From Arcobacteraceae bacterium (GTDB lineage: Bacteria; Campylobacterota; Campylobacteria; Campylobacterales; Arcobacteraceae), in assembly GCA_023138835.1 (NCBI GenBank), contig JAGLOP010000009.1:19790-83789 (forward strand): a DNA stretch of 64,000 bases, in the 5' to 3' direction. The notes under the pieces are model-generated. The model was not told where the DNA came from. It made no database searches and saw only the letters and a program-made list of their open reading frames with translations. Both the position numbers and the translations under genes were made by a program. Positions 1 through 8,465 of the stretch are shown here, piece after piece. Position 1 is the first letter of the stretch. Each line of letters begins with the position of its first letter.

Positions 1-1095
1 GGTCATTTTGGAGAGATGGCGATAAATGAGTGGATGACCAAATGTTGCAGTAAACATCTGGATAATTTGGTTGAAAATAGTGAATTAAAAGAAAAACTGG
101 TAAAAGATTTATGCTCTTACGATGGAAATGCACAGGCTATAAGAATAGTACATAAACTTCAAAGATTAAATCTTTCTTACGCTCAAACTGCTTCTGTTAT
201 TAAATATACAAGAGGTGCATTTGAAGATAAGCCGCAAGATACACAATTGTCATATTTAAAGAAAAAGCCGGGGTATTATTATAGTGAGAAAAATTTTGTA
301 AATACTATTTTAGATACTTTAGATATAAAATCAGGTCATAGATTTCCTATCACCTATATCATGGAAGCAGCGGATGATATTTCGTATCTTAGTGCAGATA
401 TAGAAGATGCAGTTGATAAAGGGATACTTACACTTGAAAAGATTTATGAGCTAATAATTACTGAAACTGATGTTGTAAATAAAAAATACAATACAAATGC
501 AACTATGCTTTTGGATATTGTAGAAAATAATTATAAAAAAGCAAAAGAAAAAGAGGATGAACCTTATCAGTTTAATATGTTTTTAACTCTCACAAGAGCT
601 CAACTTATTTTTAAACTTGTGGAGTATGTTGCAGATTTATATATTGCTAATCATGATGCTATTTATGAGGGCTCTTTTAACAGTGCGTTGTTAGAGTTTG
701 ATAAAACTCATGAGTGTTCAATAGCTGTAGAGGTACTACAAAATATATCATATAGATATATTTATACTCATAAACAAGTTCAGACTTTAGAGATAAAAGG
801 TCACTCTATTATCCAAGGGTTATTTAATATTTATGAACCGCTATTAAGCTTGTCAACACAAGAATTCGAAAAATTAACAGCTAATAAAAGTGTTGATTGT
901 TTAGTATGTAAGAACTTACTCGAAAGACTCTCGCAAAAACATTTTGTAGCTTATAAAAGAAGTATTAGTGAGCTAAAAAATGACAAAGATTATCCACTGC
1001 TGGAATGGTACTTTAGAGCAAGGCTTATTATAGATTGGATTAGCGGGATGACTGATGATTATGCATTGCATGAGTATAAAGAGTTATCGGCTTAA
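1..1095 (+). CDS. dgt: deoxyguanosinetriphosphate triphosphohydrolase, 3' part (5' end outside window)
   Basis: The reading frame is open from base 1 and begins with residues G-H-F-G-E, the end of the N-P-P-F-G-H-F-G-E block of Dgt-type HD phosphohydrolases, so the first ATG at 16 is internal. About 364 residues remain. The family hydrolyses dGTP or other dNTPs to the deoxynucleoside and triphosphate in the cytoplasm. The segment M-E-A-A-D-D-I-S-Y-L, about 120 residues in, matches the region carrying the last metal-binding Asp of the HD domain. It converges on the radical SAM gene downstream with a 9 bp gap. Substrate preference cannot be read from sequence. Confidence 0.85.
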   Translation, partial: GHFGEMAINEWMTKCCSKHLDNLVENSELKEKLVKDLCSYDGNAQAIRIVHKLQRLNLSYAQTASVIKYTRGAFEDKPQDTQLSYLKKKPGYYYSEKNFVNTILDTLDIKSGHRFPITYIMEAADDISYLSADIEDAVDKGILTLEKIYELIITETDVVNKKYNTNATMLLDIVENNYKKAKEKEDEPYQFNMFLTLTRAQLIFKLVEYVADLYIANHDAIYEGSFNSALLEFDKTHECSIAVEVLQNISYRYIYTHKQVQTLEIKGHSIIQGLFNIYEPLLSLSTQEFEKLTANKSVDCLVCKNLLERLSQKHFVAYKRSISELKNDKDYPLLEWYFRARLIIDWISGMTDDYALHEYKELSA

Positions 1096-1104
1096 TATTT
1101 TTTT

Positions 1105-1983
1105 TTAAAAGCCTCTGAATATTTTAGGTATAAAAGCATCTTGCCCAATATTAGCTGCATAGTTTAATTCATCTAATAATCTATTTTTATCACGTGGCAG
1201 AGTACCCGAAAGATGTAAAGCATTTGATGCATGATTTGATCTAAATATAACTTTGTTTGTTGGAGTTAAAAGTTCTATAAATTCTTTTTGTTCCTCTATT
1301 GTCTGGAAGTCGTTTAACATAATAAAATCATCGAAATTCCTATAAAATCTACGCTTAATATCCTCTTCTAAACCTAACTGCAAAGTTGATAGATAGTTTA
1401 CTGTTGTTTGATTTATAATATCTGCCGTTTTTTGGATATGCTCTTTTGAATAATTTTTACCGCCAATTCCTAAGATAACCGTTGCGGATATTTTTATATT
1501 GGCATTTGAGGCTTTATTTAACGATATTTTTATCTCATCAGAAGTCACACCTTTTGTAATCTTCTTTAAAATTATATCACTTCCTGTTTCAATTCCAAAG
1601 TAGATAAGTTTTAAATTATTTTCACTTAAAACTTTTAATTCATCATCACTTTTTGCCAATAGATTTTGAGCAGTTGCATATACTGAAACTCTTCTCAATT
1701 TTATAAATGATTTTTTAAGATATTTCAAAATTTTTATTAAATAATCTGTAGGTAAAGATAACGCATCACCATCTGCTAAAAATACTTTATGGGTATTTGG
1801 GAAAGAGAGCGATAATATATCTATCTCTTTATAAATATCTTCCATATCTCTTACTTGATATTTTTTACTTTTATACATACTGCAAAAACCACAATTGTTA
1901 TAACTGCATCCATATGTAGCTTGTATGATAATATTATCAGCTTCTGCCGGTGGTCTATAAAGTGGATATGAGTAGTTTATCAT
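1105..1983 (-). CDS. radical SAM protein
   Basis: The 292-residue protein has a cysteine cluster C26-x4-C31-x2-C34 (context Y-G-C-S-Y-N-N-C-G-F-C) that should bind the [4Fe-4S] cluster for reductive cleavage of S-adenosylmethionine. The spacing is the CX4CX2C variant seen in COG1032/Elp3-like radical SAM proteins rather than classical CX3CX2C. Further motifs fit the radical SAM barrel: F-L-A-D-G-D-A near residue 70 and Y-F-G-I-E-T-G-S near residue 128. No extra iron-sulfur domain or B12-binding domain is visible. The substrate is unknown. The ATG at 1983 starts close to the cysteine cluster, as usual in this family. Confidence 0.8.
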   Translation of the reverse strand: MINYSYPLYRPPAEADNIIIQATYGCSYNNCGFCSMYKSKKYQVRDMEDIYKEIDILSLSFPNTHKVFLADGDALSLPTDYLIKILKYLKKSFIKLRRVSVYATAQNLLAKSDDELKVLSENNLKLIYFGIETGSDIILKKITKGVTSDEIKISLNKASNANIKISATVILGIGGKNYSKEHIQKTADIINQTTVNYLSTLQLGLEEDIKRRFYRNFDDFIMLNDFQTIEEQKEFIELLTPTNKVIFRSNHASNALHLSGTLPRDKNRLLDELNYAANIGQDAFIPKIFRGF

Positions 1984-2025
1984 GAAAAGATTATATCAAA
2001 GATATAGTTTAGTTGAGTTATCAAA

Positions 2026-2577
2026 TTAATAATTTATTTGCATCCTAAAGTATCTTGGAAATTGGTCATCTATTTTTTCCTCCATATTGATTGGAAATAT
2101 TTTCACAATGGCAGGTTTTATAGATTCAAAATATTGTTTATCTCCACCCATATATTTGAGCTGTTCAAAGTTACCGTTTTTTAGTATTGTTACCCTAATC
2201 TTTGTATAGCCATTTGTACTTTGAGTTTGTATATTTAAAAGTTGTTTTATATTTTCATTTATAGTATTTTTTGTACTTCTTAGAAAATTATTTATCAGCT
2301 GCGTTTGTTCTTTTTTGTCTATAGTATTATTTGCTATTATTGCTTTAGGTTTTGGTTTTGGTTTTTTTTCGATAGTTTGAGTTTTTTTTACTTCTATAAC
2401 TGTTTCTTCTATCTTAATAGACTCTTTTTTAATCTCTTTTGTAACTATAGGAATTGTTTGAGCTGTCTCTTCTTGAGATTCATTTGTAAAAAAAAGAGAA
2501 TATCCACCATATATGATACCGATAAATACAACCAATACACCTATATTTTCAAGAAAGTTTCTAGTCCTACCCCGCAA
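2026..2577 (-). CDS. TonB-like single-pass periplasmic protein
   Basis: The 183-residue protein has a short cytoplasmic N-terminus, one membrane segment (about residues 9-30) and a periplasmic part. The middle is Lys/Glu-rich with a Pro-Lys repeat (K-K-P-K-P-K-P-K-A near residues 72-80), like the linker of TonB. The C-terminal 70 residues (G-Y-T-K-I-R-V-T-I-L-K-N-G onwards) resemble a small TonB C-terminal fold. No exbB or exbD lies next to it, so a role in energy transduction is inference. Other envelope-spanning proteins have the same layout. Confidence 0.5.
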   Translation of the reverse strand: MRGRTRNFLENIGVLVVFIGIIYGGYSLFFTNESQEETAQTIPIVTKEIKKESIKIEETVIEVKKTQTIEKKPKPKPKAIIANNTIDKKEQTQLINNFLRSTKNTINENIKQLLNIQTQSTNGYTKIRVTILKNGNFEQLKYMGGDKQYFESIKPAIVKIFPINMEEKIDDQFPRYFRMQINY

Positions 2578-2626
2578 ATCAGTCCTTTTAACAATTTCAC
2601 TATTATAATTTTATTTACCTTAAGTA

Positions 2627-3508
2627 TCAATTTTCGGTTTTATTTACCATTTGATAGATTTTAAGAAGTATATATGAGAATATAATAGCAGCAATTGTTC
2701 TTACAAGTATAACCATAGTAAAATCTGCTCCAAATATCACAAATAATAAGGTATCTTCGATAATAGCATGACATATCATAAGAAAAGTTCCTATATAAAA
2801 AAGGTCGGCTTTAGAAATTGTACCACTTTGTGCTTCTTTTATAAGTATCCCTGCACCGTAAGTGATACCAAGGAAAATCCCAACGGTTAAAGAAAATCCT
2901 TTACTTACATTTTTTTCACTTTTTTTAATAAATTCTCTTGTTTTGATAAAATTCATGATAAATATAAGTACAGATATTAATAAAATAATTTTTATACTTA
3001 AAGTTATGGCACTGCTAAAAGAACCGATTAAAAGTGATGGTAAAGTATCATAAGAAGCTTTGGTAAATACCGCATCTGATAATGTCGCTTCAAACCAACT
3101 GCTAGGCATAAGAGATACCAAAAATGCTATAGCCAATCCACCAAAAAATCTAAGGAAATATGAATAAAAGTTTGATATACCAATTTTTTTCATAATAACA
3201 CTCTCAACTACCAAAGAGTGACAAACTCCTAAAAATACAGCTAAGATAGACCATTGTTGAGGGGTCAAATCCAAAGGTGCTGCAAAAGCAACCGCAGCAT
3301 AAAGATTTAAAAATATTCCACTAATAATCGCTAAAGATGTTTCAGGAGGAAGTCCTAAAAATGAGGTAAAAGGCTCAATTAAAAAAGATATATAAGACAA
3401 AGTATTATAAAAATATAAAATATCAGCAATGATATAAATAGGTATGACAAGTTTTAAAATTATCCACGCACTTTGAAGTGATGTTTTTAGAGTTTGTTTA
3501 TAATTCAT
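2627..3508 (-). CDS. nucleoside-recognition (Gate) domain membrane protein
   Basis: The 293-residue protein is strongly hydrophobic with about seven or eight membrane segments. Parts such as P-P-E-T-S-L-A-I-I-S-G-I-F-L-N-L and L-G-V-C-H-S-L-V-V-E-S fit the Gate/nucleoside-recognition family, which also occurs in the FeoB core and in spore maturation proteins. The transported substrate is unknown. It is the last host gene before the integrative element; its start lies 37 bp from the start of the truncated FAH-family fragment on the other strand, so the two once shared a divergent promoter region. Confidence 0.6.
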   Translation of the reverse strand: MNYKQTLKTSLQSAWIILKLVIPIYIIADILYFYNTLSYISFLIEPFTSFLGLPPETSLAIISGIFLNLYAAVAFAAPLDLTPQQWSILAVFLGVCHSLVVESVIMKKIGISNFYSYFLRFFGGLAIAFLVSLMPSSWFEATLSDAVFTKASYDTLPSLLIGSFSSAITLSIKIILLISVLIFIMNFIKTREFIKKSEKNVSKGFSLTVGIFLGITYGAGILIKEAQSGTISKADLFYIGTFLMICHAIIEDTLLFVIFGADFTMVILVRTIAAIIFSYILLKIYQMVNKTEN

Positions 3509-3532
3509 AAGAAAAATTATATCAAAGTTAAG

Positions 3533-3538
3533 TATAAT
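3533..3538 (+). promoter_or_regulatory. -10 box of the original FAH-family gene (left side)
   Basis: A perfect TATAAT lies 7 nt before the ATG at 3546, with no recognisable Shine-Dalgarno sequence between. It would have driven the host gene now interrupted by the element. The spacing would give a leaderless or almost leaderless mRNA. Confidence 0.4.
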
Positions 3539-3545
3539 TCATCTT

Positions 3546-3620
3546 ATGAAAACTATAAAATATAATAGCAAAGAAGTAATCGTTTCAAAAGTTGTATGCA
3601 TAGGTCGAAATTTAATTTAG
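3546..3620 (+). pseudogene. 5' remnant of FAH-family gene left of the integrated element
   Basis: A 24-codon frame (M-K-T-I-K-Y-N-S-K-E...S-K-V-V-C-I-G-R-N-L-I-stop) matches the start of the intact gene at 20137 (M-K-T-I-N-Y-N-N-Q-K...S-K-V-V-C-I-G-R-N-Y-V) codon by codon up to G-R-N and then stops. The two 5' ends differ at many bases, so they come from different sources. The left copy is taken to be the original host gene start, cut off by integration. Confidence 0.75.
3603..3610 (+). other. left attachment-site core
   Basis: GGTCGAAA is the longest uninterrupted identity around the point where the left gene remnant stops resembling the intact FAH gene at the right end. Strand exchange by the tyrosine integrase at 18893-19990 most likely occurred in or next to it. 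Confidence 0.55.
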
Positions 3621-3638
3621 CTGTTTTGTATAGTTCCT

Positions 3639-3716
3639 CATAGTCTTTCATATACTACTATATATGTGCCTTTTCTATTATTTAAAAAAATCTTTGTTAC
3701 CCATAGTCTTGCATAT
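3639..3716 (+). repeat. short direct repeats inside the left end
   Basis: CATAGTCTTTCATAT at 3639-3653 and CATAGTCTTGCATAT at 3702-3716 differ at one of 15 bases and lie 63 bp apart. Their position just inside the attachment core suggests accessory binding sites for the integrase or AlpA-like factor, but no matching pair was found at the right end. Confidence 0.45.
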
Positions 3717-3740
3717 ATTTGTACAGATTTTCATGGAGTG

Positions 3741-3761
3741 GTGGAAAATAGGTGGAAAAAT
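3741..3761 (+). repeat. end-proximal direct repeat, left copy
   Basis: A 21-bp sequence made of two tandem GTGGAAAA-type units (GTGGAAAATA then GGTGGAAAAAT) matches 20027-20047 at 20 of 21 bases in the same orientation. It lies about 130 bp inside the left core, as expected for an integrase arm-binding site. Confidence 0.6.
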
Positions 3762-3839
3762 AAGTTCACACTACAAATTGATAATCTTCATTAAGTAATA
3801 ATACTATATACTGTACATTATATTTACAAAGGTATATAT

Positions 3840-4886
3840 TTGAATGATTCGACATTTACAAAAAAAGTTTTAATATACGCATTAGATGCAGGGAATGGAG
3901 ACTGTATATTAATTCATCAAATTGATACTAATAAAAAAATATTAATAGATTCTGGTCCAAGTAAAGGAAAAGGTAGAATTAATGTACAAAATGCATTAAG
4001 AGAAATTCTAGCGGAAGATAATTTAATAGACTTAGCTATTTTAACTCATAATGATGATGATCATATTGGAGGATATAAATCTTTAATAGAGAATAAGATT
4101 ATAATAATTACTAAATTTATCTTTAATAATTCAGACTATATAAAAGATATTTTTTCTACATCTGATAAAAAATATTCTTACAAACAAGATATTAAATTAC
4201 AAGATTTGCTAAATAACAAAGATATAGAATTATTAAACTTTTATAATGAAAATAACACTAAGAAATTAACAGACTTTATATTTAATGATTTTAAATTTAA
4301 CTTTTTATCTCCGAATAAATCTAAATTAGATTGTTTACATAAATGGATAAATAAAAAGGACAAAGAAGAAAATAAAAAACAAATTCAGAAATTTTCATCA
4401 CCTTTAGACAAAAATAATATTTGTAAAGAATTTGATGATATTTTAAATAAACTCAAATTAAATGATATTTTTGAAGAAGATACAGGAGCTCCAAATGGTT
4501 CGAGCTTAGCTTTTAGTTTATCTATAGGTTCTTGTAATTTTTTATTTTTAGGAGATGCTCACTCCTCATTAATTGAACAGGAAATACCTAAATTAAAAAA
4601 TAAAAAGTTTGATTTATGTAAATTGTCTCATCATGGAAGTAAGAAAAATACAAGTAAAAGTTTACTGAAAACTTTTACTTGTAATGATTATTTAATTTGC
4701 AGTGATGGTTGTAATAATCATGCTCATCCTAGTTTATATAGCATTGGTAGAATATTCTTAAATAATAATAATGCAAACTTTCATTTTACTTCTAATACAA
4801 AAGAAGTACTAAAATTCAAAGAAATAACACAAATAAAAAGTAAATTTCCAGAAAATAAATACTTAAGGTTTGAATATGAATATTAA
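3840..4886 (+). CDS. ComEC-like MBL-fold metallo-hydrolase of the ABC-3C operon
   Basis: The 348-residue protein is a stand-alone metallo-beta-lactamase fold hydrolase. Metal ligands are visible as H70-x-D72-x-D74-H75 (T-H-N-D-D-D-H-I-G-G), the HxDxDH variant typical of ComEC-type domains, then G-D-A at 238-240, L-S-H-H-G at 262-266 and H294/H296. No membrane segments are present, so it acts in the cytoplasm, probably as a nuclease or phosphodiesterase; the substrate is not known. Translation starts at TTG 3840, nine bases after an AAGG. It overlaps the protease gene by 11 bp, making it the first gene of a four-gene operon. MBL plus trypsin pairs also occur in AVAST type I anti-phage systems. 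Confidence 0.75.
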   Translation: MNDSTFTKKVLIYALDAGNGDCILIHQIDTNKKILIDSGPSKGKGRINVQNALREILAEDNLIDLAILTHNDDDHIGGYKSLIENKIIIITKFIFNNSDYIKDIFSTSDKKYSYKQDIKLQDLLNNKDIELLNFYNENNTKKLTDFIFNDFKFNFLSPNKSKLDCLHKWINKKDKEENKKQIQKFSSPLDKNNICKEFDDILNKLKLNDIFEEDTGAPNGSSLAFSLSIGSCNFLFLGDAHSSLIEQEIPKLKNKKFDLCKLSHHGSKKNTSKSLLKTFTCNDYLICSDGCNNHAHPSLYSIGRIFLNNNNANFHFTSNTKEVLKFKEITQIKSKFPENKYLRFEYEY

Positions 4887-6003
4887 AGATAATGTCGTAA
4901 ATATTAAATGTAATGGTTCTGAAAGTACAGGTTTTACTTTCAATAGTTATTGTAATAAAAAATCCTTGGTTATAACTAGTAAACATTCCGTTTGTGATAA
5001 AAGGCTAAATTGCAATAAGCTTGAAATAGATAAAAATAGTTGTAGAACTTGTTTATATAAATCAGAGTTATTAAGTATAAATATAAATAGAAAAGGTAAT
5101 TCTTATACTATAGAAGATTTACATATTTCTGAACAATCAGATATTGCACTTTTAGAAATTGATAAAAATGATTATCTTAATTTAGAATTACTTGATGATA
5201 ACAATATACAAGAATACTTTTTTTGGTATGATTCAGGAGACAAAAGACTTTTAATTAATAGCCCAGATATTCCAGAGAATGGACTTATTAAATATAATAT
5301 AAAATCAAATACTACTGTAAATTTATTAACTAAAGAAGATGAATTAAAAGGAACTTCAGGAAGTCTAGTATTTAAAAACTCAAATAATAACTTTTTCCCT
5401 ATGGCAATTATTACTGAAGATGGAGAAATGAACGATATTGGTGCAGAAATACTTGATTCTAAACTAATTAATGAGTTTAATATTTTGGCAAATGTAAACC
5501 TATTTGGTAAAAAGAGTATTGAAACATATACAAAAAATGCCTTAGAAAAATTACTTGAACAATCACAAAAAATGTCTAAGGAAGATATTGAATATAAACA
5601 AATGTTAGATACCTTAAAAAATTTTCTAACTCCAAGACCAGTACGTAATATAATTGGTTTGGAGGCAAAATTAATAGAAGGGGAAAGAAAAGATTTAATA
5701 GAAGATGCAATGTATTTATCGAATTTATTTGCAAGAAAAATATCATCAAACCAATTTAGTATGACAGAAGAAGTGATTTCCTTTCATTGCTTAAGTAAAA
5801 TAAGTTCTGTCTTTAGGCAAATAGTTAAGCCCGCGATAAAAGAAGGTAAAAGCAATTTAGAAGTTGATAAATTGATTTATATAAATATAGTAAGTCCAAT
5901 ATATGATGAAATAAGTACAGTTTCTGTAAGTTATAATCATGATATACTAAGTGGAATGTTATATTTTTTAACTGGAAAATGTCATTTAAGGTGGAAAAAA
6001 TGA
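4876..6003 (+). CDS. trypsin-like serine protease with ABC-3C C-terminal domain
   Basis: The ATG at 4876 is preferred to the in-frame TTG at 4870 because it lies at normal distance from TTAAGG; this gives 375 residues. The N-terminal half has a trypsin triad: H37 (T-S-K-H-S), D89 (S-D-I-A-L-L-E) and S161 (G-T-S-G-S). Four cysteines at about 40, 46, 56 and 59 (CX5CX9CX2C), between His and Asp, could form a zinc knuckle. The C-terminal part, about residues 230-375, starts near N-I-I-G-L-E-A-K-L and ends in G-M-L-Y-F-L-T-G-K-C-H-L-R-W, characteristic of effectors in ABC three-component (ABC-3C) systems. It would couple the protease to the partners encoded downstream. The stop overlaps the next start (ATGA). 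Confidence 0.8.
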   Translation: MNIKDNVVNIKCNGSESTGFTFNSYCNKKSLVITSKHSVCDKRLNCNKLEIDKNSCRTCLYKSELLSININRKGNSYTIEDLHISEQSDIALLEIDKNDYLNLELLDDNNIQEYFFWYDSGDKRLLINSPDIPENGLIKYNIKSNTTVNLLTKEDELKGTSGSLVFKNSNNNFFPMAIITEDGEMNDIGAEILDSKLINEFNILANVNLFGKKSIETYTKNALEKLLEQSQKMSKEDIEYKQMLDTLKNFLTPRPVRNIIGLEAKLIEGERKDLIEDAMYLSNLFARKISSNQFSMTEEVISFHCLSKISSVFRQIVKPAIKEGKSNLEVDKLIYINIVSPIYDEISTVSVSYNHDILSGMLYFLTGKCHLRWKK

Positions 6004-6506
6004 TTTTATATCACCCTTTTAAAGATGCCAATCATTGTATGTACAGAATAATTAGTATTATGTATGGTGTTCAAGGTCCTATTTCTTATCCATATTTAAA
6101 TCTTGCTGATTACTATTATCTCTTTCCTAGTGAAATGAAAAATATTAAAAATTGGCCCAGAAAAGGAAGTTCTGATAAGTTAACTATTGATAATACTTCA
6201 TTACCTTATGAATCTTTAGATAACTCAAGAATAACATTTTTTGAAATTAAAGAAGTACGAAATCAATCCATAATAAACTTGATTACTAAAGGGATAGTAA
6301 CTTTAGCAAAAAATAGTAATGATATTCTTACTTTAAATATTGATTTACTTACTGATGAGTTAATAACAACATTAGAAGAGGATGAATTTAGAAAAACAGA
6401 TATTTATAATATTATTATTAATAAATTAATTAGCGTTCCTCTAAATGGAGAAAATGGTTTAAAATCAAAATCTGGATTAATGGAGCATAGATATGACAAG
6501 AAGTAG
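6000..6506 (+). CDS. ABC-three component system middle component
   Basis: The 168-residue protein starts at the ATG overlapping the protease stop (ATGA), with AAGGTGG six bases upstream. It begins M-I-L-Y-H-P-F-K-D-A-N-H-C-M-Y-R-I, which fits the small middle components that sit between effector and ABC ATPase in ABC-3C conflict systems. No catalytic motif is visible. In this family the component is thought to link effector and ATPase. Its last 14 bases overlap the ATPase gene, so the products are probably made together. The assignment rests on the N-terminal pattern, size and gene order. Confidence 0.7.
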   Translation: MILYHPFKDANHCMYRIISIMYGVQGPISYPYLNLADYYYLFPSEMKNIKNWPRKGSSDKLTIDNTSLPYESLDNSRITFFEIKEVRNQSIINLITKGIVTLAKNSNDILTLNIDLLTDELITTLEEDEFRKTDIYNIIINKLISVPLNGENGLKSKSGLMEHRYDKK

Positions 6507-8391
6507 ATTAAAATTAAATAGATTATTAATTTTTAAAGATGAGAATATTCTTTATGATGAAAAGTTTCATGATGGAATAAATGTTATTAGAGGGGAGCAT
6601 TCAGTAGGAAAGTCAACTATATTTGATTTGATTTTTTATGCACTTGGAGGAGAATTAAAATCTGAAGAATGGAAAGAACCTGCAGATGATTGTACTAAAG
6701 TTAGTACTGAAATAGAAATTAATGATAAGGTATTTACCTTATCTAGAGATATTAAAATTGATAAAAAACCAGATATTAGTATTTATGATGGTAGTTATGA
6801 AAAATCAATAAAAGAATCTTCAAAGTGGTATAATTTTGGACCAGTGAGAAGGAAAAAAGCAAGTTTTTCTGAAATGCTTTTTGAATATTTGGCTTGGGGT
6901 GAACAAAAGACTGATTTACTAACTAATTTAACCATGCATCAAATATTAAGATTATGTTATTTAAGTCAATCTTCTGACCCAATAAAAATTTTTAGAAAAG
7001 AATTAAATTCACATGGAGATAATGGAAATACTAGACAAGCAATCGCTGAATTTTTATTTGGATTAGATGACTTACAATCCTATGAAATGCGTCAAGAAAA
7101 GATTAAAAAAGAGAATCATCTACTCAAATTAGAATCAAAACTAGAAAGTAATTTGGAGATACTAAATATTCCCAATGATTCGTCCACTAATAAAATATCA
7201 GAATTAATAGATGATGAAAAAAATAAAATAAAATTACTAAATAAACAAAAAGAAGAAAAATTTAAGTCTATAACTTTTGATGGTAATAAAATGAATATTA
7301 TAGAAAGAGAGAGTATTCAAAAAGAAATAAAAGTATTGAATATTAATTTAAGTATGATTTCTCAAAGCATAAACAAATTAAAATATGAAATTGATGACTG
7401 TGTTCTATTTTCAAAAAGTTTAGACTTTAGAATAAAGTCCTTGGGAGAATCAAGAAGTACCTATGTATCACTTGGGTTAGTGTCTTTTAGCCATTGTCCA
7501 GTTTGTTTTAGCCCAATAGAAGACTCTTCTTGTGTAGATAAATGTAATTTGTGTAAAAAAGAATTAAAGAATCTAGATTTATTAGGTAACTATACTGAAA
7601 CTTATTCTGAATTAAAATTTCAAAAAAATCAAAATAATCAAGTTTTAACTAATTTAAGAACTCGTCTAGAAGATAATGAAAAGAATTTAATTAAAAAAAC
7701 TATTGATTACGAACAATCACAACGGAATTTAAGTGAACTCAGTTATATTTCAAATGAACGAGAACTTATAATTGAGAAATATGCAAAAAATGTTTCTAAT
7801 ATTGAAAATAAAATTAAAGAATATTATGAAATGATTCCTATTGTAAAGAGTATTGAAGAAATAAAATCTGAAATAAATGAATCTCAACAAGAAATAAGTA
7901 ATTTAAATAGTGGTATTACCCTATTAGAAAATTCTAGTAAACATAGAAAAGAAAAAGTTCTTGATGAATTAGCTATTTTATCAACAAAACTTCTGGAAAA
8001 TGATACTGGAAACGAAGAGACCTTTAAAAATGCAACTAACTGTTCTGTTGAAATTGATTTTGAAAAAGATAGATGGTTATTAAATGAGAGAGTTAGCTTT
8101 TCAGAAAGTTCAAATGCAATTAAAAAAAGTGCCTTACATTTAGCATTTTTATTACAAGCTATTGATGATAATGAAACAAGATATCCACTTTTTTCTATAA
8201 TGGATTTTGAATGTGCCGATTTAAATGAAGAAAGAAGTAAAAATCTTCAAGATAATATTGTAAAAATATTAGAAAATAAAGGAAATTTTCAACTGTTAAT
8301 TACATCATCTAAGGTTTCAGATAAACTTAACAATGATAGGTATGGTGTTGGTAGATATTACAGTAAAAATGATTATATATTAAAAATATAA
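6493..8391 (+). CDS. SMC-like ABC ATPase of the ABC-3C system
   Basis: The 632-residue protein has a Walker A G-E-H-S-V-G-K-S-T at 34-42 near its N-terminus, two long coiled-coil stretches (about 195-310 and 370-490), and between them a cysteine-rich tip with C335, C338, C347, C351 and C354 (H-C-P-V-C...C-N-L-C) resembling a zinc hook. The C-terminal half-site has a degenerate signature around 535-550 (V-S-F-S-E-S-S-N-A-I-K-K-S) and a Walker B-like P-L-F-S-I-M-D-F-E at 565-573. Rad50/SMC relatives of this kind are proposed to sense DNA or nucleoprotein structures and to license the effectors. It ends the operon; the next gene has its own promoter. Confidence 0.75.
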   Translation: MTRSRLKLNRLLIFKDENILYDEKFHDGINVIRGEHSVGKSTIFDLIFYALGGELKSEEWKEPADDCTKVSTEIEINDKVFTLSRDIKIDKKPDISIYDGSYEKSIKESSKWYNFGPVRRKKASFSEMLFEYLAWGEQKTDLLTNLTMHQILRLCYLSQSSDPIKIFRKELNSHGDNGNTRQAIAEFLFGLDDLQSYEMRQEKIKKENHLLKLESKLESNLEILNIPNDSSTNKISELIDDEKNKIKLLNKQKEEKFKSITFDGNKMNIIERESIQKEIKVLNINLSMISQSINKLKYEIDDCVLFSKSLDFRIKSLGESRSTYVSLGLVSFSHCPVCFSPIEDSSCVDKCNLCKKELKNLDLLGNYTETYSELKFQKNQNNQVLTNLRTRLEDNEKNLIKKTIDYEQSQRNLSELSYISNERELIIEKYAKNVSNIENKIKEYYEMIPIVKSIEEIKSEINESQQEISNLNSGITLLENSSKHRKEKVLDELAILSTKLLENDTGNEETFKNATNCSVEIDFEKDRWLLNERVSFSESSNAIKKSALHLAFLLQAIDDNETRYPLFSIMDFECADLNEERSKNLQDNIVKILENKGNFQLLITSSKVSDKLNNDRYGVGRYYSKNDYILKI

Positions 8392-8454
8392 TTATTATTT
8401 TATAGCATAAATATATCTATTTATTAACGCCTGGACATTCTAATTCAATTAAGA

Positions 8455-8460
8455 TATAAT
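8455..8460 (+). promoter_or_regulatory. -10 box of the methyltransferase gene
   Basis: TATAAT lies five bases before the ATG at 8466, within the 74 bp gap after the ABC ATPase gene. No Shine-Dalgarno sequence fits, so a leaderless transcript is possible. It separates the restriction-modification unit from the preceding operon. Confidence 0.4.
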
Positions 8461-8465
8461 ACACA

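Noticed and set aside
3639..3716. CRISPR-like repeats
   Set aside because: Only two 15-bp copies 63 bp apart and no cas genes in the window.
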